Shown here: piece by piece, positions 28,001-41,563 of the stretch | How the letters are laid out: every line of letters begins with the position of its first letter | How positions within the stretch are numbered: the stretch's first letter is position 1 | NCBI GenBank assembly: GCA_964007475.1 | Contig: OZ023273.1 | Span: 120,575,812-120,639,811, forward strand | Origin: Hybos culiciformis | Lineage: Eukaryota > Arthropoda > Insecta > Diptera > Hybotidae | Reading direction: 5' to 3' | Length of the DNA stretch: 64,000 bases | The notes under the pieces: model-generated | The model's database searches: none | Told to the model about the DNA's origin: nothing | The model's input: only the letters and a program-made list of their open reading frames with translations | Made by a program: the position numbers and the translations under genes

Positions 28001-31000
28001 AAAAAAAATCTGTAGTAGAAACTCTCAACAATTTCTAAGACGCAACACTTGGATACGGTTTGAGGAAATTTTGATAATATGATACCTAGCCTTAAAGGTA
28101 ATAAACATACTTTTTGTTTTATCGCGTTTGTAATTGAATTGAAAACAAAAAAAAAACTAAAATATAAATAATACCTTGTGACGTTTTTTCTCTCGATCAG
28201 GTACAGCGTGCCAGTTAAATTGTAAATTCCAATCAAAACCACCGACATTAACTCCCCCAGAATCGCGGTAGTGATATTCCAATGTTGTATCATCAATAAC
28301 ATCAATTACTGGACAAACAACTGTTGTTGGATTTCTAGCAATTCGATCTAATAATGGTTCCAGCCATCCTAAATTATTTATACATTATGTATTGTTAGAG
28401 AATGTATTAAAAGAAAAGAATTATTTAGATTTTAGAAGGAACTGGAAATTACATGTAGTATTAAATATTTTGTAACACTGCACATATAAGTATTAATGCA
28501 AATTTTAACGCTAGAGATAAATAATGTATTTTGTTCAGTTGTTAATTTTTTTTTATTATTGATAAGCATTTTTTCAAATTTTTATTTGAGATAGCCTGGG
28601 TAAATTATCATTAATTGTGAGTCTACAATTGACTCAGCTATATATATTTTGTTCAAATATCAAATTATATTCACGCATTCAATTTCTTTTTGCCGTTTTA
28701 AAAGAAATTTTAATTTAAACCTAGCATAATATTGATCAAAAAACTTTTCTATTATTAAATGTCATAACTTTATTTCAAATCAACAATTTATTATATCAAT
28801 TTCAAATTCAAACATTAGGTATACATAAGTATTTTTAACGATTTTAGTAGCTCAAGAGGTTATAATTATCACATAAAAATTATCTACATTCATTCATACA
28901 TAATATCATTAGTTTCAGCTTTTTTGTAAAGTAGCATTTTAAATACATATTGTTTTCAGTTTGCTTCTTCAGCTGATTCAATTCTAGTTAAAATATGGGG
29001 CAATTATATTCCCTCTTCTTTTATATTTTAAAAATGCATATTCATAGGATAAAGAAATTAAATTAACTTTAGGGACATATAATTTTTTCGTTTTATTTAA
29101 ATTTGAAGTGATAAAGAGTTTTAATTTATTCGTCTGTATATATTTTCCTTGCACCATTATATTGTTCTCCTTATACAAATTTTACAAAAAGTATTATCTT
29201 ATTATTTTGTTTACTATACCCTAAATTTTCGTATTTCATTTCATTTCATAGAATTATCTTTCAATACATTTTATTTTTGGTATCAAATCAATCTTTAAAA
29301 TTATCCATAGATATTTTATGCTTATCTGTTCTAAGCATCCTTAATGTGATAAACTAATATATAAATGTACAGATCTTTAATCAACATGACATCTTGTTGA
29401 GTTCTTGAGTCCGATTAACATATTTTCTATGAATAATAAATAACTTATTGAAAAAGAAATTGTTACAATGGGGATCGTAACAGAATTGTGTTTTTCAAAG
29501 TTCTTTTTTCTTTCATAAAATCTGTTTTTATTTCTTTCTTTTTTTTTCCAAAATCTTGTTTTTCTTCATTTATGTATACATTTTACTAGGTTCATGAAAG
29601 AAAATAAGTTTTTCTACGAAATCTTTTATGTATGTGAATATTGTTTGCGGGAATTTTGTTATTTTATACACATGAATCGATTGATATTTGATTAAAACTA
29701 AAAATATGTTTGTATATGAAAAAATAAATCAAAAATATTTAAATTTACATTTTTTATTAGAAGTAAATTTATTAGTTAATTAAATTTCTTCATTCTTTTT
29801 TAGAATTGATCGTATGCTAATATCCTTGACTTTCATTAACACTTATAATTTTTTACATATAATCACAATAATTTTTAAAACCCTCTTATTTATTTAGATG
29901 TTTTCAATAAGTTTAGGCTAACAGAAAAGTTAAACATGCAGTGTTTTTTACAAAATTCTGTAATATTCGTTCTAACTAATTCTAACTAAAAAAACAAAAA
30001 CTCACCATCAGTACATTCACAATGAGAATCTAAATATGTTAATACTGGTGCTTTGGCATGTCTAGCACCCAACAGTCTTGCTCTAATCAGTCCTTCTCTC
30101 TTTTTGGCTCGCACTACTTTAACTTTTGGATAGTCTTTAAAATAGTCATCTAATTGCTGCTTCGTATGCGCTAAAAATAATTTTATTGAAATAATATACA
30201 ATTCTATTTTCATTTCAATATCTAACTTACGCATGTCAGAGTAATCATCGACTAAAATTACATTATGAATTAAATTGTCTGGCGATTTGTCCAAAACTGA
30301 ATGTACAGTCCTTAATAAAACTGACCATGCCTCATTGTGAAAACAAATAATAACATCTGTTGCCGGCAGATCAGTCAAGTATAAATCTGGTTGTTTACAC
30401 CTTAAATAAAATTTTATTCATTTCAGTTGAATTCAGTATTATTTAAAAAAAAATATCAAAAAATGTGACAAAAAAATTATTTCTACATTTCGTTAATCTA
30501 AACTCACCAGGGATCTCTAGGATCAGGAAGATTTCTATGAACGGATATTAAATCCGAAGCATATTGATTAAAAGCATTATTTGCCCAACCATCATCATGA
30601 GCTTTTTTCATTTCAGCTGTCATATTTTTCGGTAATACAAATGGTTTACCCATTTCACCTGGTGCATCGTCTTTCGAATTTTTGGCCGGAGCATCAAGAA
30701 CCCCAACTTCTGTGAAATTTAAATATGAACGTATTAGAAAAAAAAAGAAATTTTGTCTACAAGACAAAAAGGATTTGTCAGCATTATAAATTTTAAAGAA
30801 ATTATAAACTATTTTTTCAATTGGAATAATAATAAATTGAAAACTTTTTATATTGATTACTTCGAATTTTGTCTTTTACTCATACTTCTTTCAACACCTA
30901 ATATCAAATGCAAAAGTGTAACAACCTCAAAGATTGATATAAAAAATTTTTAAACCCAAATTTCATTCATCGCAAAAAAAAATTATAAATTTTTTGTTAT

Positions 31001-31613
31001 TTTCAATAAATAAATATAATTTTTATTTTTTATATTTTCCATTCCAGTGCACTTACAAAATGTACATATAAGTAGATTACGATTGCCATGATTTTAATAA
31101 TTTTAACTGATATTTTTCATATCATAGAATAAAAAATGGAAGGAAAAACTTGGCCTAAATAATGTATAGATAGACCATAATACAACATAAAGTAAACAAA
31201 GTTTATTGAAAATAATTTCTGAACGAATTTAAATTCACAAAAGACCTGACCTTTTTATTTAAATAAAAAAAAAAAAAAAACATAAATTTAATATAAAATA
31301 ATAATATAAAGTTGATACTTACCATCATCATCATTGGATGGCAATTTTTTATTTCTTTTATTTTTATTCAATTTAATATTTTTTTTATTATTATTATTAA
31401 TATTTTTTTTATGAATTTTTTTATTAATTTTTTTTTCATGTGGATCATCCACATCATCGATCACAGCATTATTTTCATTCTCTTCTTCTTCTTCTTCATT
31501 TTTATCATTATCATCATCATTATTATTATTATTATTATTTTCATCATCATCATCATTATTATTATTATTATCGTTGTTCTTATTATTATTCTTATTATTT
31601 ATATTATTATCAA

Positions 31614-31646
<33 letters not shown>

Positions 31647-31902
31647 TATCAATTAATTTATCATTAATAATTATTGCATTATTACTTGCTCCTCCGCCAC
31701 CGCCACCACCAGCAGTATTACTATTACCTTTAAAACCTAATGGCATTAAATGATGCCATTTACTATTGCCATTATTTGAGGAGCCGCTAGTTCGTCGGCC
31801 ATCATCAGTATATATTAAAAATGCTATTGTAAACCATATTGCAGACATTACAATAGCAATTTTAAGAATTGATGCTGATTTTCTGCGCCATATAAAAGCC
31901 AT
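19039..31902 (-). CDS. Pgant9: Polypeptide N-acetylgalactosaminyltransferase (Pgant9-like)
   Basis: This Golgi type II membrane enzyme transfers GalNAc from UDP-GalNAc to Ser/Thr, the first step of mucin-type O-glycosylation. Coding exons: 31902-31323, 30709-30508, 30400-30231, 30170-30006, 28368-28175, 27954-27736, 26462-26320, 26253-26163, then 25501-25391 or 25219-25115, then 19499-19392 and 19212-19039 (TGA). Frames agree at every join, giving 718 or 716 residues. Visible parts: a membrane segment at about residues 12-31, a very Asn/Asp-rich stem to about 190, [19 protein letters not shown], the metal-binding DSH in [10 protein letters not shown], the Gal/GalNAc-T motif [13 protein letters not shown]...[16 protein letters not shown], and a C-terminal ricin-type lectin domain with CLD and QKW motifs. 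The alternative lectin exons are the known hallmark of Drosophila Pgant9, which is why I choose that member. The member assignment is less sure than the family. Confidence 0.92.
19500..25114 (-). other. 5.6-kb Pgant9 intron before the lectin beta-repeat exon
   Basis: AT-rich throughout. I looked for a third alternative lectin exon (a CLD...CH..GGNQ pattern) and saw none. No TIR element or RNA gene was recognised. Confidence 0.65.
25115..25219 (-). CDS. Pgant9 alternative lectin exon, acidic version
   Basis: A 35-codon exon in phase 0, with acceptor ATAG|ATT and donor CAG|GTATTT. It starts [19 protein letters not shown] and ends ECHGQGGNQ, so the loop carries Asp/Glu where the other version has Lys/Arg. 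It lies 171 bases downstream of the basic exon in transcript order. Including both would keep frame but duplicate the alpha repeat, so mutually exclusive use is the likely mode. Confidence 0.88.
25391..25501 (-). CDS. Pgant9 alternative lectin exon, basic version
   Basis: A 37-codon exon in phase 0 on both sides, with acceptor TTTAG|ATA and donor CAG|GTTATA. It encodes the lectin alpha repeat, with [13 protein letters not shown] giving five Lys/Arg in the loop and ending CHQQGGNQ. It occupies the same place as the exon at 25115-25219, and a normal lectin domain has room for only one of them. Confidence 0.88.
26463..27735 (-). other. Pgant9 intron without recognised features
   Basis: AT-rich intron between the exon ending RKRSPYK and the exon starting [11 protein letters not shown]. 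Nothing else was recognised in it. Confidence 0.7.
28369..30005 (-). other. Pgant9 intron without recognised features
   Basis: AT-rich intron splitting the codons of DSHCECTDG and [13 protein letters not shown]. The short open frame at 28984-29178 has no recognisable content. Confidence 0.7.
31440..31700 (-). repeat. Trinucleotide repeat encoding the Asn/Asp/Glu stem of Pgant9
   Basis: On the coding (minus) strand, long runs of AAT, GAT and GAA codons encode stretches such as nine Asn in a row, [10 protein letters not shown] and a Glu run, between the Gly-rich segment and a Lys/Asn-rich segment. On the plus strand the ATT/ATC runs give spurious Ile or Tyr/His frames. The tract lies in the lumenal stem between membrane anchor and catalytic domain. 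Confidence 0.9.
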
Positions 31903-34900
31903 TGCTTAATATTTATTTTGGTTCTTGGATTCTTCAATTTATTAACTAATTTTTAATTAATTTTTTTTTTTTTTATATTTATTTATGTTTTTTTTTTTTT
32001 TTTTAATTATAATAATTGTATTTTATGAACAGTACAGTCAGAAGCGCTATAATATAATGTTAAAAAAAAAAATAAAAAATAATTGTGAATAATTTTTTTT
32101 TTTTTTATTTTGTACAGAATTTGGGAATTATTAATTATGTATTCAGTATTACACTATATACTGTGCTTTCTCAATTTTTAATTATAAAATTATAGTAAAA
32201 TCCTTTAAATATCGTTTTTCTTTTTTATTTTTAATTGATTTTTTTTTTTTTTTTAAGTTTCCAGGATGTGGTTTTTATATATTTTCATTTATTTTACATA
32301 CATTTATATTTTTGCAATATTTACCATTTCATTGCCAACATAACAATAATAATATGTAATAACAAAAATAAAGAGTGGAAAAAAAAAATGTATACAAACA
32401 AAATAAAAAAAAAAAGCGAATAAAAAAAATTTTTTTTTTTTTTTTATATTTGCAAACAGTCTGAATTTATTTTAGCTTTTGTGCTTTAAAAAAAAAAAAA
32501 AATTCCTTAGAATTAATTTCAATGTTTTTTTGTTATGGTTATTTTATTACTTTTCCTATTTTATTTTTATTTTGTACTTTTTTTCATTCATAATATTATG
32601 TATGTATATATTTTTGTTTTTGTATATATTTTTATCCGCAAAATTGCTTGTTTCCGCATAATTTTTCAAATTTTCATTTGTTTTTTTTTTCGTTTTTATA
32701 TACACAACATAGTATACAAAACACAGTCTTTGATGCTTCTTTACTTCTTTGATTGATTTTTTATGTTTTTTTTTTCCAATATTATTTTTATTTTATTATA
32801 TTTTTATAGTATATCAAATGAAAACAATATACATATTGTTATTTTATAGACACTGTCAGAAAATTGCTATTAGAAAATATAAGGCCAATTAAACAAAACA
32901 GAGAGCTTTCATGTATGCAATACCCTGGTAGAATAAAATAAGTAAGATAGTCGACTTTGGGAATACTCTGCTTTAGGCTTAATAAATAATAAAAAAAAAA
33001 CAAAACTAGAAGCACATGTACATATAACATATCTATGCATATAAGTAATATTTTATGTTTCAATAATTTTTTTTTTTTAAACCAAGTCATGTCCTTTAAT
33101 TGTATAATAAGACTATAGACTTTGTTATACAGTCGAATTTTTGTACAATTATTTTTGACAAACATTTGAAATATTTTGCTATTTTTTTTTTCTATTTCGT
33201 GTACCCTTGTCAAAAAATAAATAAAAAAAAAATTAAGAAAATAAAATGTTTAGGAAAAATATTTTATGATTTCAGGCAAAAAAAAAAAAAAAAAACAGAA
33301 ATAGCACGTTTTTGAGAAAGAATAACAAATTAATAATGTTAAAAGTTTATATTGGCATAATATATGGTTTGGATTGAAATTTAAAACGACTAGAAAGAAG
33401 TTAATGTTAGATTCAATTATGTACTTTGTTTTAATGCCGACTATGAAAGATGATTTTTTTTTTATAAGATTGTTAGTTCGTATCTAGTTCGTATACTAAT
33501 TTATAAAAGCCTGGAATCGAGATCAATATTTTCATAAGTATACAAGTACAATCGAAGCGATAAGTATTTGGTAGAAAACTCATAGTAATGTAAGAAATTG
33601 TTTCTAAAGGTGGCGGAGTCAAATCAGTAAAACGAGAGACTTTGTAATAAAATAAAAGTAACTATAAGTAAAAGTACTTAAATTACAAAAGGTTGTCAAA
33701 GCAACTTAAAGTGAAAAAAAAATATTTTACATTAATTAAGAAATTGGTCCATTTAATTTTGTGTAAAGGAAATATGTTCGCCAATTTTTTATCAGTTTTA
33801 TCAACATAAATGTATATACATGTCTGCATTTTAATTAAAAATTATTTTAAAATAAAAGTACATAATATAAATAAACATAATAAATAATTATAATTTCTTT
33901 TCATTTTTCATTCCGAATAAATTTTTATTCACACAAATATTGTTTTAAATTATTGTTATCCTTTTATAAAGGCTAAATAAGGTTAAGAATGATATGCAGA
34001 CTAGCAAATTTTACAAAATTTTGTGATGTCAATAATATAAGGAAATAAATTAAATATTTACTATATTTTTATTAATTAATATTATCATATAGAACAAAAA
34101 CAAAATACATAAATTTTTATTATTTGGATTTGAAAATAAAACTTGGTTTGGTTTACTTCAATATTTCCAAATATAAGCTAGTTTGTGCAGGTATAATGTT
34201 CACAGCCGTCAAAAAGATACAAAGAATAGAATGAAATAGCCTGAAGTTAAAATAAGAAAATTATTCGTTTTATTATCCTAAACTCAAGAGCAAACACTAA
34301 AATTAATAACAAAATGATACGAAATCAAAATAACAATATCAAAAAATAAAAGCTTATTTATGAACGAATCAAATAGCCTTATTATTACTTTACAAAAACT
34401 GAATTTTGATATCAAATTTTTTATAAAAAAGAATATAATGAAAATTTAAAGCTTTTATCATGATTGGAGATTGTGATATAAACATTATATTCAATAATTT
34501 CACAAAATTAACAAAGTTCAAAAATAAAAAAAAAAAAATCATATTATTCAATTGCATAGAAATTGAAAATGAAAATTCTAATAGAAAATGTGTTCATCAT
34601 GAAATTAAAAATAAATTTTGCATTCAAAGATTATATTCGTTTTTTAACAAGAAGTTCTCATTTTTATTAATACGTTCTTCTATAAATTAAGGATTTTTTA
34701 TACATAATTCTATCTCATTAAACTTTCTTTTTTTTTTTAAATTAGAAATGTTTTTCATTATTTTCTTCTTTTTTTTTGATAATTTACAATAGAAATCAAA
34801 GAAAATTATGTGAAATAAAATATTGAATTTCCTTATTTTCTTTTATGTATGATTCTTTAATAATTTAGAGATTTTGTAAAAGAATCACGTTGTTTTTGGT

Positions 34901-37900
34901 TGTGTTTGCTGATTCCATAAAAATTCAACAACAAAACATACTACTATGTATTTTCTTAACTTTGGCAAAAAAAAAAATAATTTTTCAACATAAACTTTTA
35001 TATACATATGTAGTATCTTACATATGTTTTATGCTATAAGAATATTTTTTTTACTGATTACGTTATTTAATGTTTAAATAGGTATAAATTTGAAAAAAAA
35101 AAAAAAAATAATAATAATAATAATAACAAAAAAATTGCTGTAAGGAATTCTCAACATACTCGTATTCTCATTATATTTTATAACATTTAGAAAGTTTTGC
35201 ATTCAAAATAACAACTATATACATTTATGTTGAATTTTTATAAGTTAGAATAATTTGTAATAAGAAATTCTTTTAGGCATTGAAACGAAAAATTCTTCTG
35301 TAATGAATGGAAAAAATTTTGTTTCGGTAAAAAAAAAAAAAAAAACATTTTCCACAATATATATTTTCTTTTAAGATCTTAATTTTGAAAATTTATACTG
35401 ACGTCTGCAAAAAATCTTTACAGATATAGTTCAAAAGTTTAAACTTTTCATCGCATTTCTACCTGCTATATTACTTTTCTTACATATACACAAAAACATA
35501 TGCCTGAGTAATTTTTATTTTCTCTTAAATGTCATAATATTTTGAATTAAATCCTTTTTTATCATAATTTTTCCAAGCATTTAATAATTTAAGGATGTTA
35601 AATTGTTCAAGTTTGAAAAATCAAATTAATTTTAATAATATCATACAATTATAATTTATTTTGACGTTTTTAGTATAAAACCGCGTAATCTTTAAAAAGA
35701 TATTAATATAATCATGTGTGTATTTCTGTTTATTTAATTCTTTTTTTTTTTTATGCACATGAAAGAAAAACCTGTGGTTTTATTTAATATAATATTTTTA
35801 TACATACATTTATATGTATAGTATACATACAAACATATATATATCTATATGTATATAAATTGTCTTGCCACGATGATGCTTCAATATAATTTTATGCGTT
35901 AATTACATAATAAAACTCTTTGTGATACATGGAATTTATGATGCGAAACGTCCTTCCATTATGATAATTATGATGATATGTTTTGCTTTTGTTTATTTAT
36001 TTATTAAATTTTTTATTTTATTTTTATTTATTTATTTTTTTTTCAAACCATACAATTTTATTAATAAAGAGTTTTCCTGCTGACCTATTTTTTTTTCACT
36101 TGTTTTAATGATTTCTGTATGTTCATATAATAATATAATTATTATTATTATTATCACAACATTATGAATTATTTAATTTCCGTTGTCATATTTAATTATT
36201 TCAGATCACCTGCAATAAAAGAAAATAAGAAAAAAAAAATTAATATTGATCAGTATATAGTTTTTTGTCATTATAAGTTATCAGAATAATATAATTTTAT
36301 ATAAAAATAGGCCAAAAACATAAAAAATGTAGCATAAGTTATTATGAGATTTGTTTATTTTATAAAAAAAAAAAAAAATGAAGAGATATATGGTGCAGAG
36401 CGATAAGATTACAATATCACGTATGATTAATTTTATAATTAAAGTACGAGAACTGAATACAAAAACACAGAATTATTTACACTATTTTTCTGAATAATTT
36501 GTGTTCTTTTCTTTGTACATTTATATACAGGTTTTATTCATTCATAGGCTAACATTATAGGTTATTTAAATTTATTTAAGTTAATTAATGTAAATTCAAA
36601 AAAACACAGCTTGTAATAAATATTTACGATAGTAAAAAAATAATCAGTAGTTGATTTTTGTTATAATTATTTCCTTTGATTAAGCGGGATGAAAAAATTA
36701 ATTACTGATTATAATTATTAATGAGCAACTAATAAGTTTTTTTAAGTAATTGAAATTAGTTGTGTTTAATGATTAATATGGGAACGTAATCTTTTCAATT
36801 CAGAGGCCAAAGCGATCAAAACTAATTTTTAAAAAGTTTCAACTATACAAATTATGATATGCACAATATTTTGCGAATAACATTTTTAAGCTATAACTAT
36901 ACTTAAAGAAAAATAAAATTTGGTTTTAGATGACATCGTTACTATAAAATAGAAAAATAACTAATAATTACTAGTTGACTATCAAATTTAATCTTAAAGC
37001 AACAGTAGCTCATTCGTTGCTTCAAAAATGAAGTAAACAACATTACATATATTATTTATAATCGCGAAAATAACTGATATGGTGGAAGTAACAAGACTCC
37101 TATTCTTAAATGGAATCTAAAAATCATAAATAGATATTTTAAAATTAAGAAATGAAATAATAATACCAAAAATAGAACATCAACTTCTTCAAAATTTTTT
37201 TTATAGAATTATTCAAGACATTAAAATAAATCGTTAAATAAGAATAAGAACTATATAGCAAGAAATTAATTATGCGTTTTTCTTTAAGACCTTAAAAAAT
37301 TAAATTTTAAACTCTTTTTATGAGATGAAACACTTTATTTTTTTTTATGGGTAATTTTAACAAAATTTTATCAAAAAAATTATCAGTTCTCTTCAATTTT
37401 TTTTTATTTTTACCGTCTTATTAATTTAGCTAAAGAATACGAAATGAGGAATAAAACTTTAATAATTTCTGATTAAAATAATTTGATGACTTTAATTATG
37501 TTTTTATATATGTAGTTATTCTGTAAAATTTATTTTTTAGCACGTTTCTTTAACAATTATTTAATTCAGGCACATTTAAAAAGTTCATTTAATTCTACAC
37601 TAGGTAAAAGTGTGAAGGCCGTACATTTTTTATTGAAGTAGGTATTCCAATTTTTTTTTCAAATACTTATAATTTTATAGTTATGCTTTTGAAAGAATTT
37701 TTTTTTTCGGTTAAGAAAACTAGAAATAAGTTTAAACTTTGAAGCAAACGATTTTATTTAAAATGTAAAATTAAAAGTTGAAATGTAAAATCTAAAATGT
37801 GAAATTATAGAATTTACAAAGCACATAGATGGTAAGGGAAAATATGTTCTATTTTCTAAACATGATAATATTATATTTATGATAACATATAAAAATGAAA

Positions 37901-38170
37901 GCTTTATTAAAACGCTTTTTTAGGTTAATGGGTAAATATATTCTTACACTTTTCAAACATTAAATGAAGCTAATATAAATGTCAAAATACAAATTTTATC
38001 TTTTCATTTGGAGGCCATAAATATTTATTTAATCTTAATGTTTTATTTTTACTATACTATTTTATGTATTTTTCAGTTGCATTTACTTTAAAAAAAAATA
38101 AATAAAAGTTGAAATGAACTATTTATTTATATATTATTATCAAAAATTAAATAATTAATATTTATGGTTC
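31903..38170. other. AT-rich upstream region of Pgant9
   Basis: Contains any 5' untranslated sequence and promoter of Pgant9, none of which I could place. Homopolymers and an ATA microsatellite (about 35105-35128) are present. The open frames here have low-complexity AT-type composition and no recognisable domain. Confidence 0.6.
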
Positions 38171-38375
38171 TACACAGAAAGAAATTTGCTCTTACTGAAA
38201 ACTAAAAAATGCGTTAAAATTAACGAAAATTTCGTTGATTTTGCACATACGAATATTTCGTTGAAAAAAGAACGTTGTTCGTTAAAAAAGTTCGTTATAC
38301 CCCAAAACCAAAAACCTTTCAAATTCTTCAGCATAAACACCGCAAATACAAAAAAAAAATTTACTAGACTAAATT

Positions 38376-38606
38376 TTTTTTATTTATTTAAATTTTGTAT
38401 TTATTTTTTTTTATTTATTTATTTTTTTATTTATTTTGTTTTTCATTTTTTTTTTTTTTTTTTTATTTTTTTAATTTTTTTTTATTAATTTTTTTTATTT
38501 TTTATTTATTTATTTTTTTTTTTATTAATTTTTTTTATTTAGGTTTCTTATTTTTTTAATTTATTTTTTAAATTTTTTTATTTTTCTTTTTTAATAATTT
38601 TTTTTA
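38376..38606. repeat. T-rich low-complexity tract
   Basis: About 230 bases almost wholly of T with TATT/TTTA interruptions. Seen from the minus strand it is an A-rich tail directly after the tRNA-like module, the same order as in the 15.6-kb and 46.3-kb elements. Confidence 0.85.
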
Positions 38607-38675
38607 TGCCCGCTTGTAGATTTGAACCACTGTCCTAAACATTGCAATCCACCAACTCTGCCACTGAGCTATGAA
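38607..38675 (-). ncRNA. tRNA-like Pol III module in the 38-kb element
   Basis: The minus strand has TAGCTCAGTGG, a textbook A box, then GGATTGCAATG, then GGTTCAAATCT, a good B box, and GGGCATAA before the A-rich tail. GATTGCAAT and GGCATAA are shared with the 47-kb modules although the host element's TIRs differ. The folding of a full cloverleaf is doubtful. Confidence 0.55.
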
Positions 38676-38924
38676 CTAAATTTACGGCAATGTGTAAAAT
38701 GGAAAATATAAGTTTTGTATGGAATGAAATTTTTGTTTCCCATATTTAACGATTAACCAACTTTTTTAACGAGTACTAAAAAAGGGTAGTTTTTCTGTAA
38801 TATGAAAAAATACGAAATTTACGTTATCAAAACCTACATTTTCTTAAATTTTTGTTATTTCAACGAGACTTTCAATAACGAACTTTTTTGACGTAAACGT
38901 TACGACCTTATTTTTCTCCGTGTA

Positions 38925-41015
38925 TGCCCATACATTTATACTAAAATTAAATAATGTATAGGTATTATATTATACAAAGTATTATATTATTATTATTATT
39001 ATGTTTTATTCAAATTAAATATACCAGAAAATCTAAAACCATAAAAAAATACATTTGACTGTTATTAATAAATAATTTTTCAAGAATTTTCTATAGCTTA
39101 GCTCTGCCGCCTTGTTGCACGATAATACTCTTCAGCGGTGCCTATAATAATAACTGTTTGAAGATTCGCTAAACTTTATTCTTTTCCCATAATGATAAAA
39201 TTGTAAAAGGCAAAAATTTAAACAGGGAGTGTTTTTCTTATTCAGAAATAATATTTTTTTACATCTAGCCAATTTTAAATTAATCATTTGTTAAGCATTT
39301 AATAAAATTTAGCACTTTAGCAGAATATTTTTTTTTTGTGATTCTAAAAAAAAAATATTAAAACTTATTTGACTAGCCTTTTTTTATATTTTTTCACAGA
39401 TGAGGATAGATTAGAAAAAATTAGAAAAAATTTTTTTTTCTATTTCTATTGAATGCATATATTAAAAACTTTCACTATACGATAATTTTGATTTTTTGCT
39501 AATTATATAATATACATAAACATAACTATTTTTTTTGGGATTTTATAATACTATCTAATCAAATTTGGGTTTAAAAACCAACAACTTAATAATTATATAT
39601 TGAAAACCAATTTCGGTTTATGTATATTACAACATAAAGTAAAAAAAAAAAAAAAAACAAAAATAATGTGAAATTATCACTGTCGACTGTATATATTAAT
39701 ATTCTGACATAATCAAAACTTAAAAAATATATGAATGTATATATATTGCATAATAAAAGTTAAACAAAGAAAGATAATTTACACACAAAACCCATAAAAT
39801 GAAAATATATTATTTATGTATAAAAAAACTATATAGATATATAATTAAATTAAATTCCACTTTTTCTTATGATTCATGATTATCTTAAAACCAAAAAAAA
39901 AATCTGTAAATCTCATAAATTTTGCATAAATTTTCAGTTTTTTTTTATCATTTTAAATAATAGTTTAAATATGATGCAAATATTTAACTTGCGCTTCTAA
40001 TAAAATAAAATTAACTGCACAATAAAAAATGTTATTATTATAGCTTTCACCTCTCAAGAAATACTAAGATTTTATTAATGGGATAGGCCATAATTTCAAA
40101 TATTTTTTATTTTCCACCTAAACTCAATAATTTTCTTTAAATTATAAAATTTAATGCTAGTTTAGATTTTTAAGATATACGAAGTGAAAAAAAAAAAAAG
40201 ATATCAATGTTAAAAATGCATCATATTAAAACTTTTGTACCAGAAAAGTTAATTAACATTGCTGACAATTTTTAATTAGGTTGAAACTGAACATTATTTA
40301 GTCTTTTTTATTTACATATATTAAAAAAAAAGTTCTATATACATAATTATGCATATTAAAATTTCTGTAGTTTTTGTTTGTTTATATTTTATAAAAAGAT
40401 TTGCTTAATTAAAATTTTTTTTCTTTCACTTTTAAAATGTGAAATTTTACCTTTGCAGTCTAAATGTATTCAACCCAATTTTTATTATTACACTGAAATG
40501 AGTTAAATTTTGGTAGCTCAAATTAATTTTTCATGCTTCTCCATAAATCATCGTTGTCAGGTACGCAAAATTGTTCTTTTTTAAGTTAAAAAAGGAAAAT
40601 GTTTTTTAATTGACATTATTATATATGGGTAATTAATTTAAATACAAAAAAAAAAACTGCATTACAATATTATATTTTTGCTGTATTCGAATCCCTTAAG
40701 CATTGTTAAAGGTTGATTTGTTTATTATCTTTCGTGGCAGTACATTTCTGACAAATCATTTTAAATAATTTATGTTATTTAGAAAAGGTTATTTTTAATA
40801 TGGGTATGTGTAAGTGAATGTACTATGTACGTAAGTATACTTAAATAATAATATAAATTCCATCTCACCCCAGTAAAGTTTTGAGAATTTATAGAACGCA
40901 TTGTTATAGATTATATAAATAGCATTATAAAATGTAAGTTTTTTTAAATAAATATATCATATATAAACACTAAAAAAAACAGATAACTACCATATATATA
41001 ACTACTTGTATATCC
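38925..41015. other. AT-rich spacer without recognised features
   Basis: Homopolymers and A/T-rich sequence only; no gene, RNA or element ends recognised. Confidence 0.65.
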
Positions 41016-41023
41016 CTTGCTAC

Positions 41024-41555
41024 CAGGGTTGGACTGGCCCACCGGGACACCGGGATATTTCCCTGTGGGCCGGTGATATTTGGGTTTTTCAATTCTAAAA
41101 TTTTAGTTTATAATCGTCATGTTTGTAAAGAAAATCGAATATGGGTATTTATTCAAAAAGTGTTATTATTTTAAATAGCTAAAAAAATTTAGAGCTCAAA
41201 ACCCATATTGGTTATCAATTTAAAAAGATTTCATAAAAGTTTATATTTCAATAGTGTTAGTTATGTTCCCAGAAACTTTAAAATTGAAACAACATTCATG
41301 ATATCAGAAAATTTAGAAATTTGTTAAGGATTAATTTTAACTTTGATTGGATCGTTAAAACAGATAAAAGTATATTCCCCTTTCCATTAGAGTGAAAATT
41401 ATTTATAGAAATGCTTATTTATTTGAGCCTATATTCTGAATTAGCATTGAATTTTTTTATATAGAGAAGTGGATAAGGAATATATTTATTATATGGAGAA
41501 ATGGGCCGGTAGTCCAAAACTTCCCGGTTTAATTTTGAAAGCCAGTCCAACCCTG
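41024..41555. mobile_element. hAT-type non-autonomous element
   Basis: It begins CAGGGTTGGACTGGCC and ends GCCAGTCCAACCCTG, a 15-base TIR. It is flanked by a perfect 8-base duplication CTTGCTAC (41016-41023 and 41556-41563), the hAT signature. The 532-base interior has no transposase. The subterminal CCGGGA and GGGCCGG motifs near the ends are far more GC-rich than the surroundings. The open frame from 41469 crosses the right end and is not a gene. Confidence 0.93.
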
Positions 41556-41563
41556 CTTGCTAC

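Larger units (their letters stand above)
38173..38922. mobile_element. TA-flanked TIR element with tRNA-like module
   Basis: The left end is CACAGAAAGAAA after TA (38171-38172). The right end is TTTTTCTCCGTG before TA (38923-38924), giving inverted CACRGARAAA termini and a TA target duplication as in Tc1/mariner-type insertions. Subterminal GTTCGTTA / TAACGAAC motifs are also inverted. The 750-base interior has a long T-rich tract and a minus-strand tRNA-like module, with no transposase. Confidence 0.75.

Noticed and set aside
31312..31667. Poly-Ile and Tyr/His-rich open frames on the plus strand
   Set aside because: They are the antisense shadow of the Asn/Asp trinucleotide repeat in Pgant9 exon 1.
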